Positions 23,144 to 33,261 of a stretch of 64,000 nt of DNA are shown piece by piece. Position 1 is the stretch's first letter. Every line of letters begins with the position of its first letter. The stretch is taken from positions 124,001 through 188,000 of the forward strand of contig NZ_CANMBB010000007.1 of assembly GCF_947495965.1 (NCBI RefSeq). The letters run 5' to 3'. The notes under the pieces are model-generated. The model saw nothing but the letters and a program-made list of their open reading frames with translations, had not been told where the DNA came from and searched no databases. The position numbers and the translations under genes are program-made. The stretch is from an uncultured Maribacter sp. (lineage in GTDB: Bacteria > Bacteroidota > Bacteroidia > Flavobacteriales > Flavobacteriaceae).

Positions 23144-23244
23144 CTTTTTTTGTATACTTTACGTAAAAGTAAGACATTTTTTCAGGAATGGGATTTGTTC
23201 CTAAATTATTCAGATATTTGCAATACATTAACTATTTCCTAATC

Positions 23245-24432
23245 ATGTTTATTAAAAAATTATTGTTTTGTTTAATTGTTCTTTACAGCACTTTTAACAG
23301 TGCGCAAAACAAAATAGAATTATCCCCATTATCCAAAGTTAGCCTATTAACCATAGGACCTCAAGAAGAACTCAGTTCTAAATTTGGACATAGTGCTTTT
23401 AGAATACAAGACCCAACATTAGGAATAGACGTTACCTATAATTATGGGATGTTTGATTTTAGTGATCCGTATTTCTACTTTAAATTTACTACCGGAAAAC
23501 TACCCTATAAAATTGGCAGGCACTCTTTTGAAAATTTCATGTACACCTATAAAGTTGAAAACAAATGGGTAAAAGAGCAGCATTTAGCTTTAAATTTAAA
23601 AGAGAAAAACGATTTAATAGCCTTTTTAGAAAACAATTTACTTCCAGAAAACAAGTATTATAAATACGATTTCTTGTTTGATAATTGCGCTACTAAAATC
23701 CCTGAAGTTTTAAATAAAGTAACCCATAACAACTTACTTTATAATTACCCTCATTTAAAAAAGAAAAAAACATTTAGAGATTTAATACATGAGTTTTTAG
23801 TAGCAAATGAATGGTCTACTTTTGGAATAGATTTAGCTCTTGGTTCTGTAATTGATAAAGAAGCTACACTTTGGGAACATCAATTTTCACCAATTTATGT
23901 GTACCATCAATTAGAACATACTACTAAAAAAGATGGTACTCCATTAGTTTCTAAAACTGCTATGATTTTAAAATCTAAACCAGAAGAAAAAAACAACTTA
24001 TTTATTCTTAGTCCTCTTTTTTGGTTAGGGTTAACCCTAATAGCAACAAGTATAATAACAATTAAAGATTATACCTCAAAAAAAAGAACAAAATGGCTAG
24101 ATGTTGTTCTTTTCTTAGCAACTGGTCTTGCTGGCTTATTAATACTCTTTCTATGGTTAGGAACAGACCACACTGCAACTGCATGGAATTTTAATTTCTT
24201 ATGGGCATTTCCTATAAACCTATATTTTGCTTTTTTAGTAAGAAAAAACAAACTACCGGAAACTATAAAACTATACCTCATTATTCTTTTATCCCTAATT
24301 TTAGTTACTATGTTTTTATGGGTTGCAGAAATACAAGTATTCTCTCCTTTGTTAATTTTTATACTCCTTTCATTAATAATAAGGTACCTTTACATACTTT
24401 TTTATTTAAGGCACTCCCATATTAAATCCTAG
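23245..24432 (+). CDS. DUF4105-like membrane protein
   Basis: LLTIGPQEELSSKFGHSAFRI, C-terminal TM helices. Start trimmed to MFIKKLLFCLIVLYSTFNSAQ. Confidence 0.8.
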   Translation: MFIKKLLFCLIVLYSTFNSAQNKIELSPLSKVSLLTIGPQEELSSKFGHSAFRIQDPTLGIDVTYNYGMFDFSDPYFYFKFTTGKLPYKIGRHSFENFMYTYKVENKWVKEQHLALNLKEKNDLIAFLENNLLPENKYYKYDFLFDNCATKIPEVLNKVTHNNLLYNYPHLKKKKTFRDLIHEFLVANEWSTFGIDLALGSVIDKEATLWEHQFSPIYVYHQLEHTTKKDGTPLVSKTAMILKSKPEEKNNLFILSPLFWLGLTLIATSIITIKDYTSKKRTKWLDVVLFLATGLAGLLILFLWLGTDHTATAWNFNFLWAFPINLYFAFLVRKNKLPETIKLYLIILLSLILVTMFLWVAEIQVFSPLLIFILLSLIIRYLYILFYLRHSHIKS

Positions 24433-24441
24433 TTTTAAAAC

Positions 24442-26319
24442 ATGAATTTACTTACTGTAGAAAATATTGCTAAATCCTTTGGCGAACTTGTTCTTTTTGA
24501 CAACCTTTCTTTTGGCATTAACAAAGACCAGAAAATTGCTTTAATTGCTAAAAATGGTAGTGGAAAAACATCTATTTTAAATATTTTATCGGGTGCAGAA
24601 AATCCAGATAGTGGGCAAGTAAATTATCGCAAAGGAACCAGAGTATCTTTTCTAGAGCAAGAACCAAAAATGGACCCTAACCTTACTATTGAAGAGACTA
24701 TTTTTGCTTCGGATAATGAGGTCCTAAAAGTAATAAGAGCTTATGAAAAAGCTTTAAATAATCCAGAAGACGCAGAGGCTTACCAAAAAGCTTTTGAAGC
24801 AATGGACCGTTTTAATGCATGGGATTTTGAAACCCAATACAAGCAAATTTTATTTAAACTTAAGTTAGAAGACTTAAACTTAAAAGTAGGACTATTATCT
24901 GGGGGGCAAAAAAAGAGATTAGCTTTAGCAGATGCACTAATTAACAAACCCGATTTATTAATTCTAGATGAACCAACTAACCATCTAGATTTAGAAATGA
25001 TAGAATGGTTAGAGCAATATTTTGCTAAAGAAAACATGACACTCTTTATGGTTACCCACGATCGTTACTTCTTAGAACGCGTTTGTAATGAAATTATAGA
25101 GCTAGATGGCGGGCAACTTTACCCTTACAAAGGAAATTATTCTTACTATTTAGAAAAGAAAGAAGCAAGGCAAGAACAAGAAGCTGTAGAACACCATAAA
25201 TCTAAGTTATTATTTAAAAAAGAATTAGATTGGATGCGTAGGCAGCCAAAAGCAAGAACCACAAAATCTAAATCTAGGATAGACGATTTTCATGCCATTA
25301 AGGAAAAAGCTAATAATAGAAGAAAAGAACACGAGGTTCAGTTAGAGATTAACATGACCCGTATGGGAAGTAAAATTATAGAGCTTCATAAAATATCTAA
25401 AGCTTTTCCTGAAAAACCTATTTTAGACCAATTTGATTATAGTTTTACAAAAGGAGAACGGGTAGGTATTATTGGAAAAAACGGTACTGGAAAATCTACT
25501 TTTTTAAATATAATTGCAGGAAAAGGAAAACCAGATAGCGGAAAGGTTGTAATTGGAGATACCATTAAATTTGGTTACTACACTCAAAAAGGTATTGAAA
25601 TAAAAGAAGGTCAAAAAGTAATAGATGTTATTCGAGATTTTGGAGATTATATTCCTCTTAGTAAAGGAAGACAAATATCTGCACAACAACTTTTAGAACG
25701 CTTCCTTTTTGACAGAAAAAAACAATATGATTTTGTAGACAAATTAAGTGGTGGCGAACGCAAAAGACTGTATTTATGTACCGTTTTAATACAAAATCCT
25801 AATTTTTTAATTCTAGATGAACCTACAAACGATTTAGACATTGTTACCCTAAATGTATTAGAAAGCTTCTTATTAGATTTCCCAGGATGCCTCATGGTGG
25901 TTTCCCACGACAGGTATTTTATGGATAAAATTGTAGACCATTTATTTGTTTTTAGAGGCAATGCAGAAATAGAGAATTTTCCAGGAAATTATTCTGACTA
26001 CAGAGCCTATGAAGACAGTCAGGTTTTAGAAAAAAGAGAGCAAAAAGAAAACACTACATCTAATTCTAAAAACTCTTGGAAAGCCGAGAGCAAAACTGGC
26101 ACAAAATTATCCTATGCCCAACAAAAGGAATACAACCAACTAGAAAGAGAAATACAAAAGCTTGAAAATAAAAAAACAAAAGCGCAAAATGAATTTACAA
26201 ATCCAGAATTATCTGGAGATGATATTACTAAACTCTCAAAAAAACTACAAGAAATAACTTCTGATATTGAAACAAAAACAGAACGTTGGTTTGAGCTTTC
26301 TGCTATGTTAGAAAGCTAA
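24442..26319 (+). CDS. ABC-F family ATPase (Uup-like)
   Basis: Two ABC domains (GSGKTSIL, LSGGQKKRLALA; GTGKSTFL, LSGGERKRLYL) and a C-terminal coiled coil. Confidence 0.95.
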   Translation: MNLLTVENIAKSFGELVLFDNLSFGINKDQKIALIAKNGSGKTSILNILSGAENPDSGQVNYRKGTRVSFLEQEPKMDPNLTIEETIFASDNEVLKVIRAYEKALNNPEDAEAYQKAFEAMDRFNAWDFETQYKQILFKLKLEDLNLKVGLLSGGQKKRLALADALINKPDLLILDEPTNHLDLEMIEWLEQYFAKENMTLFMVTHDRYFLERVCNEIIELDGGQLYPYKGNYSYYLEKKEARQEQEAVEHHKSKLLFKKELDWMRRQPKARTTKSKSRIDDFHAIKEKANNRRKEHEVQLEINMTRMGSKIIELHKISKAFPEKPILDQFDYSFTKGERVGIIGKNGTGKSTFLNIIAGKGKPDSGKVVIGDTIKFGYYTQKGIEIKEGQKVIDVIRDFGDYIPLSKGRQISAQQLLERFLFDRKKQYDFVDKLSGGERKRLYLCTVLIQNPNFLILDEPTNDLDIVTLNVLESFLLDFPGCLMVVSHDRYFMDKIVDHLFVFRGNAEIENFPGNYSDYRAYEDSQVLEKREQKENTTSNSKNSWKAESKTGTKLSYAQQKEYNQLEREIQKLENKKTKAQNEFTNPELSGDDITKLSKKLQEITSDIETKTERWFELSAMLES

Positions 26320-26326
26320 GTTTGTT

Positions 26327-26821
26327 ATGTATTCTTTTATTTCGCATATAAAATTTTTATTCTCTGCTACCAATCAACATGGTGTGCACTCCCCTTTTAT
26401 ATATTCTTATATTACAAAAGGACTTTATACTAAAAAGAAATTTGCGACATTAAAAAATGTAGATATACTTCTAAAAAGCATACACTATTTTAATATTAAA
26501 AATTTAAAGATAGACTCTGAAAGTAGCTTCTATCAAAATAACATTAAAACAAATTTCCCTAATTTAGAAACCAATGCTTCCCAATTTGATGGCATATATT
26601 TAGAAAACTGCAAAGATTGGAACAATACTATTATAGAAAAAGAAATAAAAAACACTACTTGGGTTCTTATTAATAATATACACCACAATAGAGAAGAAAA
26701 TTCCTTTTGGGAAAAGATTAAAAAACAAAAAGAGGTAAAGGTAAGTATAGATTTCTTTTATTGCGGTATTCTCTTTTTTAGAAAAGAACAAGAAAAAGAA
26801 CATTTTAAAATTAGATACTAA
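26327..26821 (+). pseudogene. Shortened class I SAM-methyltransferase-family ORF (164 aa), apparent loss of the central catalytic part
   Basis: N-terminus (IKFLFSATNQHGVHSPFIYSYIT) and C-terminus (SIDFFYCGILFFRKEQEKEHFKIRY) match a family recalled from flavobacteria at roughly 240-260 aa; no SAM-binding glycine motif between them. Frame is open, so pseudogene versus divergent CDS is uncertain. Confidence 0.55.
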
Positions 26822-26880
26822 AAGATTAATTTTAATGCAAAATAACGCTCTGAGTGTTAAAATATAGATTATTAAGTTAA

Positions 26881-26970
26881 CTCGGGGCAAGCCCACGAGA
26901 CATTAGAAGGAAAATTAGTATTGATTTCGACGCAAGCGTCGGAACATTTAAATCTCGATTATCGAGTAAA
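26881..26970 (+). repeat. 90-bp hairpin-rich dispersed repeat, copy A
   Basis: CTCGGGGCAAGCCCACGAGACATTAGAAGG...TTTCGACGCAAGCGTCGG...CTCGATTATCGAGTAAA; aligns to copies B and C without gaps. Confidence 0.93.
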
Positions 26971-26980
26971 TTAGAATATT

Positions 26981-27121
26981 ATGGAAGGAAATACTATGTA
27001 TTACGTATTAGGCGGAGTTGCAATGTTATATCTAATTGTTTCTATAAGAAATCGTCAAAAATCTAAGAATAGAAAATCTAGAAAATTTATGAGCGATTAT
27101 AACCGAAAAAATAAAAAATAA
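26981..27121 (+). CDS. Small single-TM protein (46 aa)
   Basis: MEGNTMYYVLGGVAMLYLIVSIRNRQKSKNRKSRKFMSDYNRKNKK; below the ORF-track cutoff. Internal ATG at 26996 also possible. Confidence 0.55.
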   Translation: MEGNTMYYVLGGVAMLYLIVSIRNRQKSKNRKSRKFMSDYNRKNKK

Positions 27122-27157
27122 ACCTCTCTACTCCTTACCCACCCTAAAGCTTTACCT

Positions 27158-27733
27158 ATGAAAATTTATACTAAAACTGGAGATAAAGGAACCTCTGCTC
27201 TATTTGGAGGCACAAGAGTCCCTAAACATCATATTAGATTAGATTCTTACGGTACTATTGATGAACTTAATTCATGGATTGGCCTTATCCGTGACCAAGA
27301 AATAGATAGTATTTCTAAACAAACACTACTAACCATACAAGATAAACTTTTTACTGTAGGAGCAATTTTAGCTACAGACCCGGAAAAAGCTGTCTTAAAG
27401 AATGGAAAAGAACGCCTTTCTATTCCCAAAATATCAGACGCAGATATTACTTTCTTGGAAGATAATATGGATACTATGGAAACACAGTTACCACAAATGA
27501 CTCATTTTATTTTACCAGGCGGACACACAACCGTGTCATACTGTCATATAGCACGAACAGTTTGCAGAAGAGCAGAAAGGATGATTTCTTTTTTAAATGA
27601 AAATGAACCTACAGATGGTAATGTTTTGTCATTTATTAATAGATTGTCCGACTATCTATTTGTATTGGCACGAAAATTGTCGTTTGACCTTAAAGCGGAA
27701 GAAATAAAATGGATACCTGAGAAAAAAGGCTAA
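27158..27733 (+). CDS. Cob(I)yrinic acid a,c-diamide adenosyltransferase (PduO type)
   Basis: MKIYTKTGDKGTSALFGGTRVPK; RTVCRRAER. Confidence 0.95.
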   Translation: MKIYTKTGDKGTSALFGGTRVPKHHIRLDSYGTIDELNSWIGLIRDQEIDSISKQTLLTIQDKLFTVGAILATDPEKAVLKNGKERLSIPKISDADITFLEDNMDTMETQLPQMTHFILPGGHTTVSYCHIARTVCRRAERMISFLNENEPTDGNVLSFINRLSDYLFVLARKLSFDLKAEEIKWIPEKKG

Positions 27734-27868
27734 TAATTTTGTTATTTATTCGTTATCAAAATATTAGAAAAAGATTTTTGTTAATAAAATATCAGAATTA
27801 CTAGCAAAAAAACTTGACTATTTATATTTAAAAATTATTTTTGCAAAAAATTAAAACATACTTTTAAT

Positions 27869-28093
27869 ATGTATTGGACATTAGAACTAGCATCTTATTT
27901 GAGTGATGCACCATGGCCTGCTACCAAAGATGAATTAATAGATTACTCTATTAGAACAGGAGCACCATTAGAGGTTGTAGAGAATTTACAATCCATGGAA
28001 GAAGAGGGCGGAGAAATTTACGAGTCCATAGAAGAAATATGGCCAGATTACCCCACCGAGGAAGATTACCTCTGGAATGAGGATGAATATTAA
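27869..28093 (+). CDS. DUF2795-like small protein
   Basis: WTLELASYLSDAPWPATKDELIDYSIRTGAPLEVVENLQ. Confidence 0.8.
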   Translation: MYWTLELASYLSDAPWPATKDELIDYSIRTGAPLEVVENLQSMEEEGGEIYESIEEIWPDYPTEEDYLWNEDEY

Positions 28094-28114
28094 TAAAATA
28101 TTATAACAATTGCT

Positions 28115-28147
28115 ATAAAAAAGTCTCCTTGGAGGCTTTTTTTTTAT
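28115..28147 (+). terminator. Rho-independent terminator
   Basis: AAGTCTCC-TT-GGAGGCTTTTTTTTT. Confidence 0.8.
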
Positions 28148-28318
28148 GTAATTTTGTCAGCCGTGTAATGCTATATTTACAAATACCTAAACTGGAATAG
28201 CTTTTGTTATGTAAGAAAACAGTTGGTAAAATATACTAGGCTTAAAAAATTATTGAAAAACCAATACTTAACTATACTAGTTGTTTATGTTTTTCTCTCT
28301 AAAATATAGAATAAAATT

Positions 28319-31300
28319 ATGAGTTTTATAAATTCAATACTAAAGGTGTTTGTAGGAGATAAATCCGAAAAAGATGTTAAGGAACTACAACCCATAATTA
28401 AACAAGTAAAATCTTTTGAAGCAGCTCTAGAAAACCTTAGTCATGATGAACTAAGAGCTAAGACTACAGAGTTTAAAAACAAAATAAAGGAAAATTGTTC
28501 TGACATCACTTCTAAAATTAATGCCCTAACAGAAGAAGTAAATGAATCTACAGACATAGACAAGAATGAGGACATCTATGCAGAAATAGATAAACTTAAA
28601 GAAGAAGCATATAAAATATCTGAAGATACATTAAATGATATTTTACCAGAAGCATTTGCCGTAGTTAAAGAAACCGCTAAACGTTTTGCAAATAATACTA
28701 CATTAACTGTTTCCGCATCTGAATATGACAGAGAACTATCTGGAGAAAAAGAATATGTTACCCTAGAAGGAGACAATGCTATTTGGCAAAACTCATGGAA
28801 TGCCGCGGGTAAAGAAGTAACCTGGGACATGATTCATTATGATGTACAATTAATAGGTGGTATTGCATTACACCAAGGTAAAATTGCAGAAATGCAAACT
28901 GGGGAAGGTAAAACCTTAGTAGCTACCCTTCCACTCTACTTAAATGCGCTAACAGGAAATGGTGCTCACTTAGTAACTGTGAATGATTATTTAGCAAAAA
29001 GAGATAGCGCATGGATGGCCCCTATTTTTCAATTTCATGGTCTTTCTGTAGATTGTATAGATTATCATAAACCAAATTCTGAAGGTCGTAGAGCAGCTTA
29101 CAATGCAGATATTACTTATGGTACTAACAATGAGTTTGGCTTTGATTATTTAAGAGATAACATGGCACATGCACCAAAAGATTTAGTACAGCGTCCACAT
29201 AACTTTTCTATTGTAGATGAGGTAGATTCTGTTTTGGTAGATGATGCTCGTACGCCATTAATAATCTCTGGTCCTGTTCCTGAAGGAGACCGTCATGAGT
29301 TTAATGAACTTAAACCAAGAGTTTCTGAAATTGTTCAAAAACAAAGGCAATACCTTACTGGTGTTTTTGCTGAAGCTAAAAAGCATATTTCTGAAGGAGA
29401 TACTAAAGAAGGTGGTTTCCTTTTGTTAAGAGTACATAGAGGTTTACCAAAAAACAAAGCATTAATTAAGTTTTTAAGTGAAGAAGGAATAAAACAATTG
29501 CTTCAAAAAACCGAAAACTTTTACATGCAAGATAACAACAGAGAAATGCCTAAGGTAGATGAAGAGTTGTTATTTGTAATTGATGAAAAAAACAATCAAA
29601 TAGAACTTACCGATAAAGGGGTAGATTATATCTCTGGAGACCAAGACAAAGATTTCTTTGTAATGCCAGACATTGGTGGAGAAATTGCTAAAATTGAAAA
29701 CCAAAATCTAGAAATAGAAAAAGAAGCAGAGCTTAAAGAAGAGCTTTTTAAAGACTTTACTGTAAAAAGTGAGCGTATACATACCATGAGCCAATTACTA
29801 AAAGCCTATACTCTTTTTGAAAAAGATGTAGAGTATGTAGTAATGGACAATAAGGTAATGATTGTAGATGAGCAAACAGGTCGTATTATGGATGGCCGTA
29901 GATACTCAGACGGTTTACACCAAGCCATTGAAGCTAAAGAAAATGTAAAGATTGAAGCCTTAACACAAACTTTTGCAACCGTAACTTTACAAAATTACTT
30001 TAGAATGTATAGTAAGCTTTCTGGTATGACGGGTACTGCCATTACAGAAGCTGGGGAATTTTGGGAGATTTACAAATTGGATGTTATGGAAATACCTACC
30101 AACAGACCAATTGCTCGTGATGACCGTAATGATTTAATTTACAAAACAAAAAGAGAAAAATACAATGCCATTATTGATGAAGTTACCAAACTATCACAAT
30201 CTGGCAGACCTGTATTAATTGGTACAACATCGGTAGAAATTTCTGAATTACTATCCCGTATGTTAGCAATACGTAAAGTACCGCATAATGTATTAAATGC
30301 CAAGCTGCACAAAAAAGAAGCAGACGTTGTTGCAGAAGCTGGTAATCCTGGTATTGTAACTATTGCAACCAACATGGCCGGTCGTGGTACGGATATTAAA
30401 TTATCAGACGCTGTAAAGGCTGCTGGTGGTTTAGCAATTGTAGGTACAGAAAGACATGATTCTAGAAGGGTAGATAGACAGTTAAGAGGTCGTTCTGGTC
30501 GTCAAGGAGACCCAGGAAGTTCACAATTCTATGTTTCTTTAGAAGATAACCTTATGCGTTTATTTGGTTCGGACAGAGTAGCCAAAATGATGGATAAAAT
30601 GGGCTTAGAAGATGGTGAAGTTATTCAGCATGGCATGATGACCAAATCTATAGAACGTGCGCAGAAAAAAGTAGAAGAAAATAACTTTGGTGTTCGTAAA
30701 CGTCTTTTAGAATATGATGATGTTATGAATGCGCAAAGAGAAGTTGTTTATAAACGCAGAAGGCATGCCATACAAGGTGAAAGGCTAAAGGTGGATATTG
30801 CAAATATGATTTACGACACTTGCGAAGTTATTACCGAAACTAACAAAGGAGCTAGTGACTATAAGAATTTTGAGTTTGAACTTATTAAATATTTCTCTAT
30901 AACTTCTCCTGTTTCTGAAGCAGATTTTGAAAAATTAGGAATACAAGAAATAGCTAATACCATATACAAAGAGGCATACCAGTATTACACCGAAAAAATG
31001 GAACGTAATGCCACTACTGCTTTTCCTGTAATTAAACAGGTTTACGAAGACCAAGCTAATAAATTTGAAAGAATTGTAGTGCCTTTTACGGATGGTATAA
31101 AGAGCTTAAATGTAGTTACGAACTTGCAAGATGCTTATGATAGTAACGGAAAGCAATTAGTAACAGATTTTGAGAAGAATATATCTTTAGCAATTATTGA
31201 TGATTCTTGGAAAACTCATTTACGTAAAATGGATGAGCTAAAACAGTCTGTACAACTTGCTGTACACGAACAAAAAGACCCATTATTAATATATAAATTT

Positions 31301-31678
31301 GAAGCTTTTGAGCTTTTTAAGAGTATGATTGATAAGGTGAATAAAGAAATAGTTTCTTTCTTATTTAAAGGAGAATTACCTTCTGAGAGCTCTACCATAC
31401 AAGAAGCTGGAAGCGTAAGAAGACCAAAAGAGAATTTACAAACCAGTAAAGAAGAAATTCCTAATAGCGATGAGCTTGCTGCACAAAATAGAGCGGCAGG
31501 ACAAACGCAAGGGCAAAGACCTGCTGTTACTGAAACTATTACTAGAGAAAGGCCTAAAATTGGTAGAAACGATAGAGTTACTATTAAAAACATAATGTCT
31601 GGAGAAAGTAAAACTGTTAAATACAAACAAGCCGAACCTTTAATTACTAAAGGCGAATGGGTTTTAATTGAAGAATAA
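28319..31678 (+). CDS. secA: Preprotein translocase subunit SecA
   Basis: 1119 aa; MQTGEGKTLVATLPLYLNAL, NMAGRGTDIKL, GRSGRQGDPG. Confidence 0.98.
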   Translation: MSFINSILKVFVGDKSEKDVKELQPIIKQVKSFEAALENLSHDELRAKTTEFKNKIKENCSDITSKINALTEEVNESTDIDKNEDIYAEIDKLKEEAYKISEDTLNDILPEAFAVVKETAKRFANNTTLTVSASEYDRELSGEKEYVTLEGDNAIWQNSWNAAGKEVTWDMIHYDVQLIGGIALHQGKIAEMQTGEGKTLVATLPLYLNALTGNGAHLVTVNDYLAKRDSAWMAPIFQFHGLSVDCIDYHKPNSEGRRAAYNADITYGTNNEFGFDYLRDNMAHAPKDLVQRPHNFSIVDEVDSVLVDDARTPLIISGPVPEGDRHEFNELKPRVSEIVQKQRQYLTGVFAEAKKHISEGDTKEGGFLLLRVHRGLPKNKALIKFLSEEGIKQLLQKTENFYMQDNNREMPKVDEELLFVIDEKNNQIELTDKGVDYISGDQDKDFFVMPDIGGEIAKIENQNLEIEKEAELKEELFKDFTVKSERIHTMSQLLKAYTLFEKDVEYVVMDNKVMIVDEQTGRIMDGRRYSDGLHQAIEAKENVKIEALTQTFATVTLQNYFRMYSKLSGMTGTAITEAGEFWEIYKLDVMEIPTNRPIARDDRNDLIYKTKREKYNAIIDEVTKLSQSGRPVLIGTTSVEISELLSRMLAIRKVPHNVLNAKLHKKEADVVAEAGNPGIVTIATNMAGRGTDIKLSDAVKAAGGLAIVGTERHDSRRVDRQLRGRSGRQGDPGSSQFYVSLEDNLMRLFGSDRVAKMMDKMGLEDGEVIQHGMMTKSIERAQKKVEENNFGVRKRLLEYDDVMNAQREVVYKRRRHAIQGERLKVDIANMIYDTCEVITETNKGASDYKNFEFELIKYFSITSPVSEADFEKLGIQEIANTIYKEAYQYYTEKMERNATTAFPVIKQVYEDQANKFERIVVPFTDGIKSLNVVTNLQDAYDSNGKQLVTDFEKNISLAIIDDSWKTHLRKMDELKQSVQLAVHEQKDPLLIYKFEAFELFKSMIDKVNKEIVSFLFKGELPSESSTIQEAGSVRRPKENLQTSKEEIPNSDELAAQNRAAGQTQGQRPAVTETITRERPKIGRNDRVTIKNIMSGESKTVKYKQAEPLITKGEWVLIEE

Positions 31679-31694
31679 ACTTATGCGAATATAT

Positions 31695-31730
31695 AAAACG
31701 GCAATCTTATAAAGATTGCCGTTTTTTTTG
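31695..31730 (+). terminator. Rho-independent terminator after secA
   Basis: AAAACGGCAATCTT-ataa-AGATTGCCGTTTTTTTT. Confidence 0.9.
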
Positions 31731-31862
31731 TACTATAAATTTGAAAAACTAGTAATTCCTCTTAGTTTTTTTCAAATTTTCAGAAACTTGTTGGTTTTAA
31801 TCCAAAAACATAACTAGATTTACAATGGATAACTACGCTAACCAAGCTATAAAATCCAGTAT

Positions 31863-32756
31863 ATGCATAACAACATACTAGATAATAAAGAACAAATAAA
31901 AAAAACCAACTTTTTTTTAATAGTTAATTATGTTTCTTCTCTAGCTGCAATACTATTTGCTGGAGTATGTTATTTTGTTTTTAATATAAACGTATTTGTA
32001 GCAATAGCATTTTTAATTTTTGGGATTCTAATTTTTATAAATTCTTTTCTTTTAAAGAAAAGAATAACACTATCAAACAGCAGTCTTATTTATAGTAATA
32101 ATACATTATCTAAAAAACTATTAGAGAAAGAAACCCTATTAAAAGAAATTCATCATAGAGTAAAAAACAACTTACAAACAGTATCTAGCCTGCTTAGTAT
32201 GCAATCTAGAAACATGGAAGATAAAGAGCTGCAAACACTACTTAAAGGCACTCAAAATAGAGTAATATCCATGTCTATGATACATGAAATGCTTTATATG
32301 CGTAATGACCTTTCAAAAATAGAGTATAAAACCTATGTACAAGAACTAAGTCAGTATTTAATAAAGTCTATAAAAGGGATAGAAAACAAAGTAAAATTAA
32401 CCATAGATATACCAGATATAAAATTAGGTATAGATACTGCTATACCTTTAGGGCTATTAATAAATGAAACTATTACAAACGCCTTAAAATATGGTATTGT
32501 AGATGATTCTGAAGGAGAAATACATATAGCTATTAAAAAAGAGCTTCATAAAGAATATGTATTAATAATAGGAGATAATGGAGTTGGTTTTCCAGAAACT
32601 GTAAACCATAAAAACACAAAGTCTTTAGGGTTAAAGTTAATATACAGCCTAACAAGGCAACTAAAAGGTTCCGTTATTAGAGATATTTCTAAAAAAGGAA
32701 CCAATTATATAATTAAGTTCCAAGAAATAGGACAACAACTAAACCCAGTTGTATAA
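31863..32756 (+). CDS. Membrane sensor histidine kinase (HisKA_2/HWE-like)
   Basis: Two TM helices, KEIHHRVKNNLQTVSSLLSMQSR phosphoacceptor motif, GDNGVGFPE ATPase motif. Confidence 0.9.
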   Translation: MHNNILDNKEQIKKTNFFLIVNYVSSLAAILFAGVCYFVFNINVFVAIAFLIFGILIFINSFLLKKRITLSNSSLIYSNNTLSKKLLEKETLLKEIHHRVKNNLQTVSSLLSMQSRNMEDKELQTLLKGTQNRVISMSMIHEMLYMRNDLSKIEYKTYVQELSQYLIKSIKGIENKVKLTIDIPDIKLGIDTAIPLGLLINETITNALKYGIVDDSEGEIHIAIKKELHKEYVLIIGDNGVGFPETVNHKNTKSLGLKLIYSLTRQLKGSVIRDISKKGTNYIIKFQEIGQQLNPVV

Positions 32757-32758
32757 AC

Positions 32759-32875
32759 TTATTTTTTCTTCTCTACAGGAACTTTTATAGGACGTAAAGC
32801 TGCTCTTTTTTCTCTGTAATTAAAAATTAATGACCCTACAAATACTACCGAAATTACTACTAGAAGTGCTATCAT
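32759..32875 (-). CDS. Micro membrane protein (38 aa)
   Basis: MIALLVVISVVFVGSLIFNYREKRAALRPIKVPVEKKK: one TM segment and a basic tail. Confidence 0.5.
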   Translation of the reverse strand: MIALLVVISVVFVGSLIFNYREKRAALRPIKVPVEKKK

Positions 32876-32923
32876 ATCTTTTTTATTAATTTGCTACAAT
32901 TTGTAGTAGCTATAAATATACTT

Positions 32924-33067
32924 TCAATTATTATGCCAATATATATTTAGCATTTTTAAACTCTTTTTTTTACTCCAACGTTTTACTCTTAAAATTAAAG
33001 CCAAAACTACTACTGCTAGAATCCAGAATAATACCCATTTAAGAAAAGCCCATTTAATCATTTGCAT
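32924..33067 (-). CDS. Micro membrane protein (47 aa)
   Basis: MQMIKWAFLKWVLFWILAVVVLALILRVKRWSKKKSLKMLNIYWHNN; one TM segment and a basic tail. Confidence 0.5.
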   Translation of the reverse strand: MQMIKWAFLKWVLFWILAVVVLALILRVKRWSKKKSLKMLNIYWHNN

Positions 33068-33261
33068 TTATTTTATGCAAGTGCTATAGCCCCTATAATT
33101 TAAATTTGTATTAAAATTACCTTTTAACACTTGTTGTTTCGTTATTTAAAGATAAACTATCAAGGCTCATAAACCTTAGTAAACCGCTGAAATACAAGTA
33201 TTATAGTTTAAAAATAGATTCTTAGATGAACTACAAAAACTAACAGTTAAAATACAATACT

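Noticed and set aside
26881-26970. tRNA or tmRNA-like fold in repeat copy A
   Set aside because: Three hairpins exist but no anticodon arm, T-loop consensus or CCA end.
27121-27160. Cobalamin riboswitch before the adenosyltransferase gene
   Set aside because: Only about 36 bp separate it from the preceding ORF and no B12-box-like sequence was seen.
31216-31630. Antisense ORFs at the 3' end of secA (136 aa and 64 aa)
   Set aside because: Overlap a strongly conserved CDS; hydrophobic/serine-rich translations typical of antisense of charged regions.
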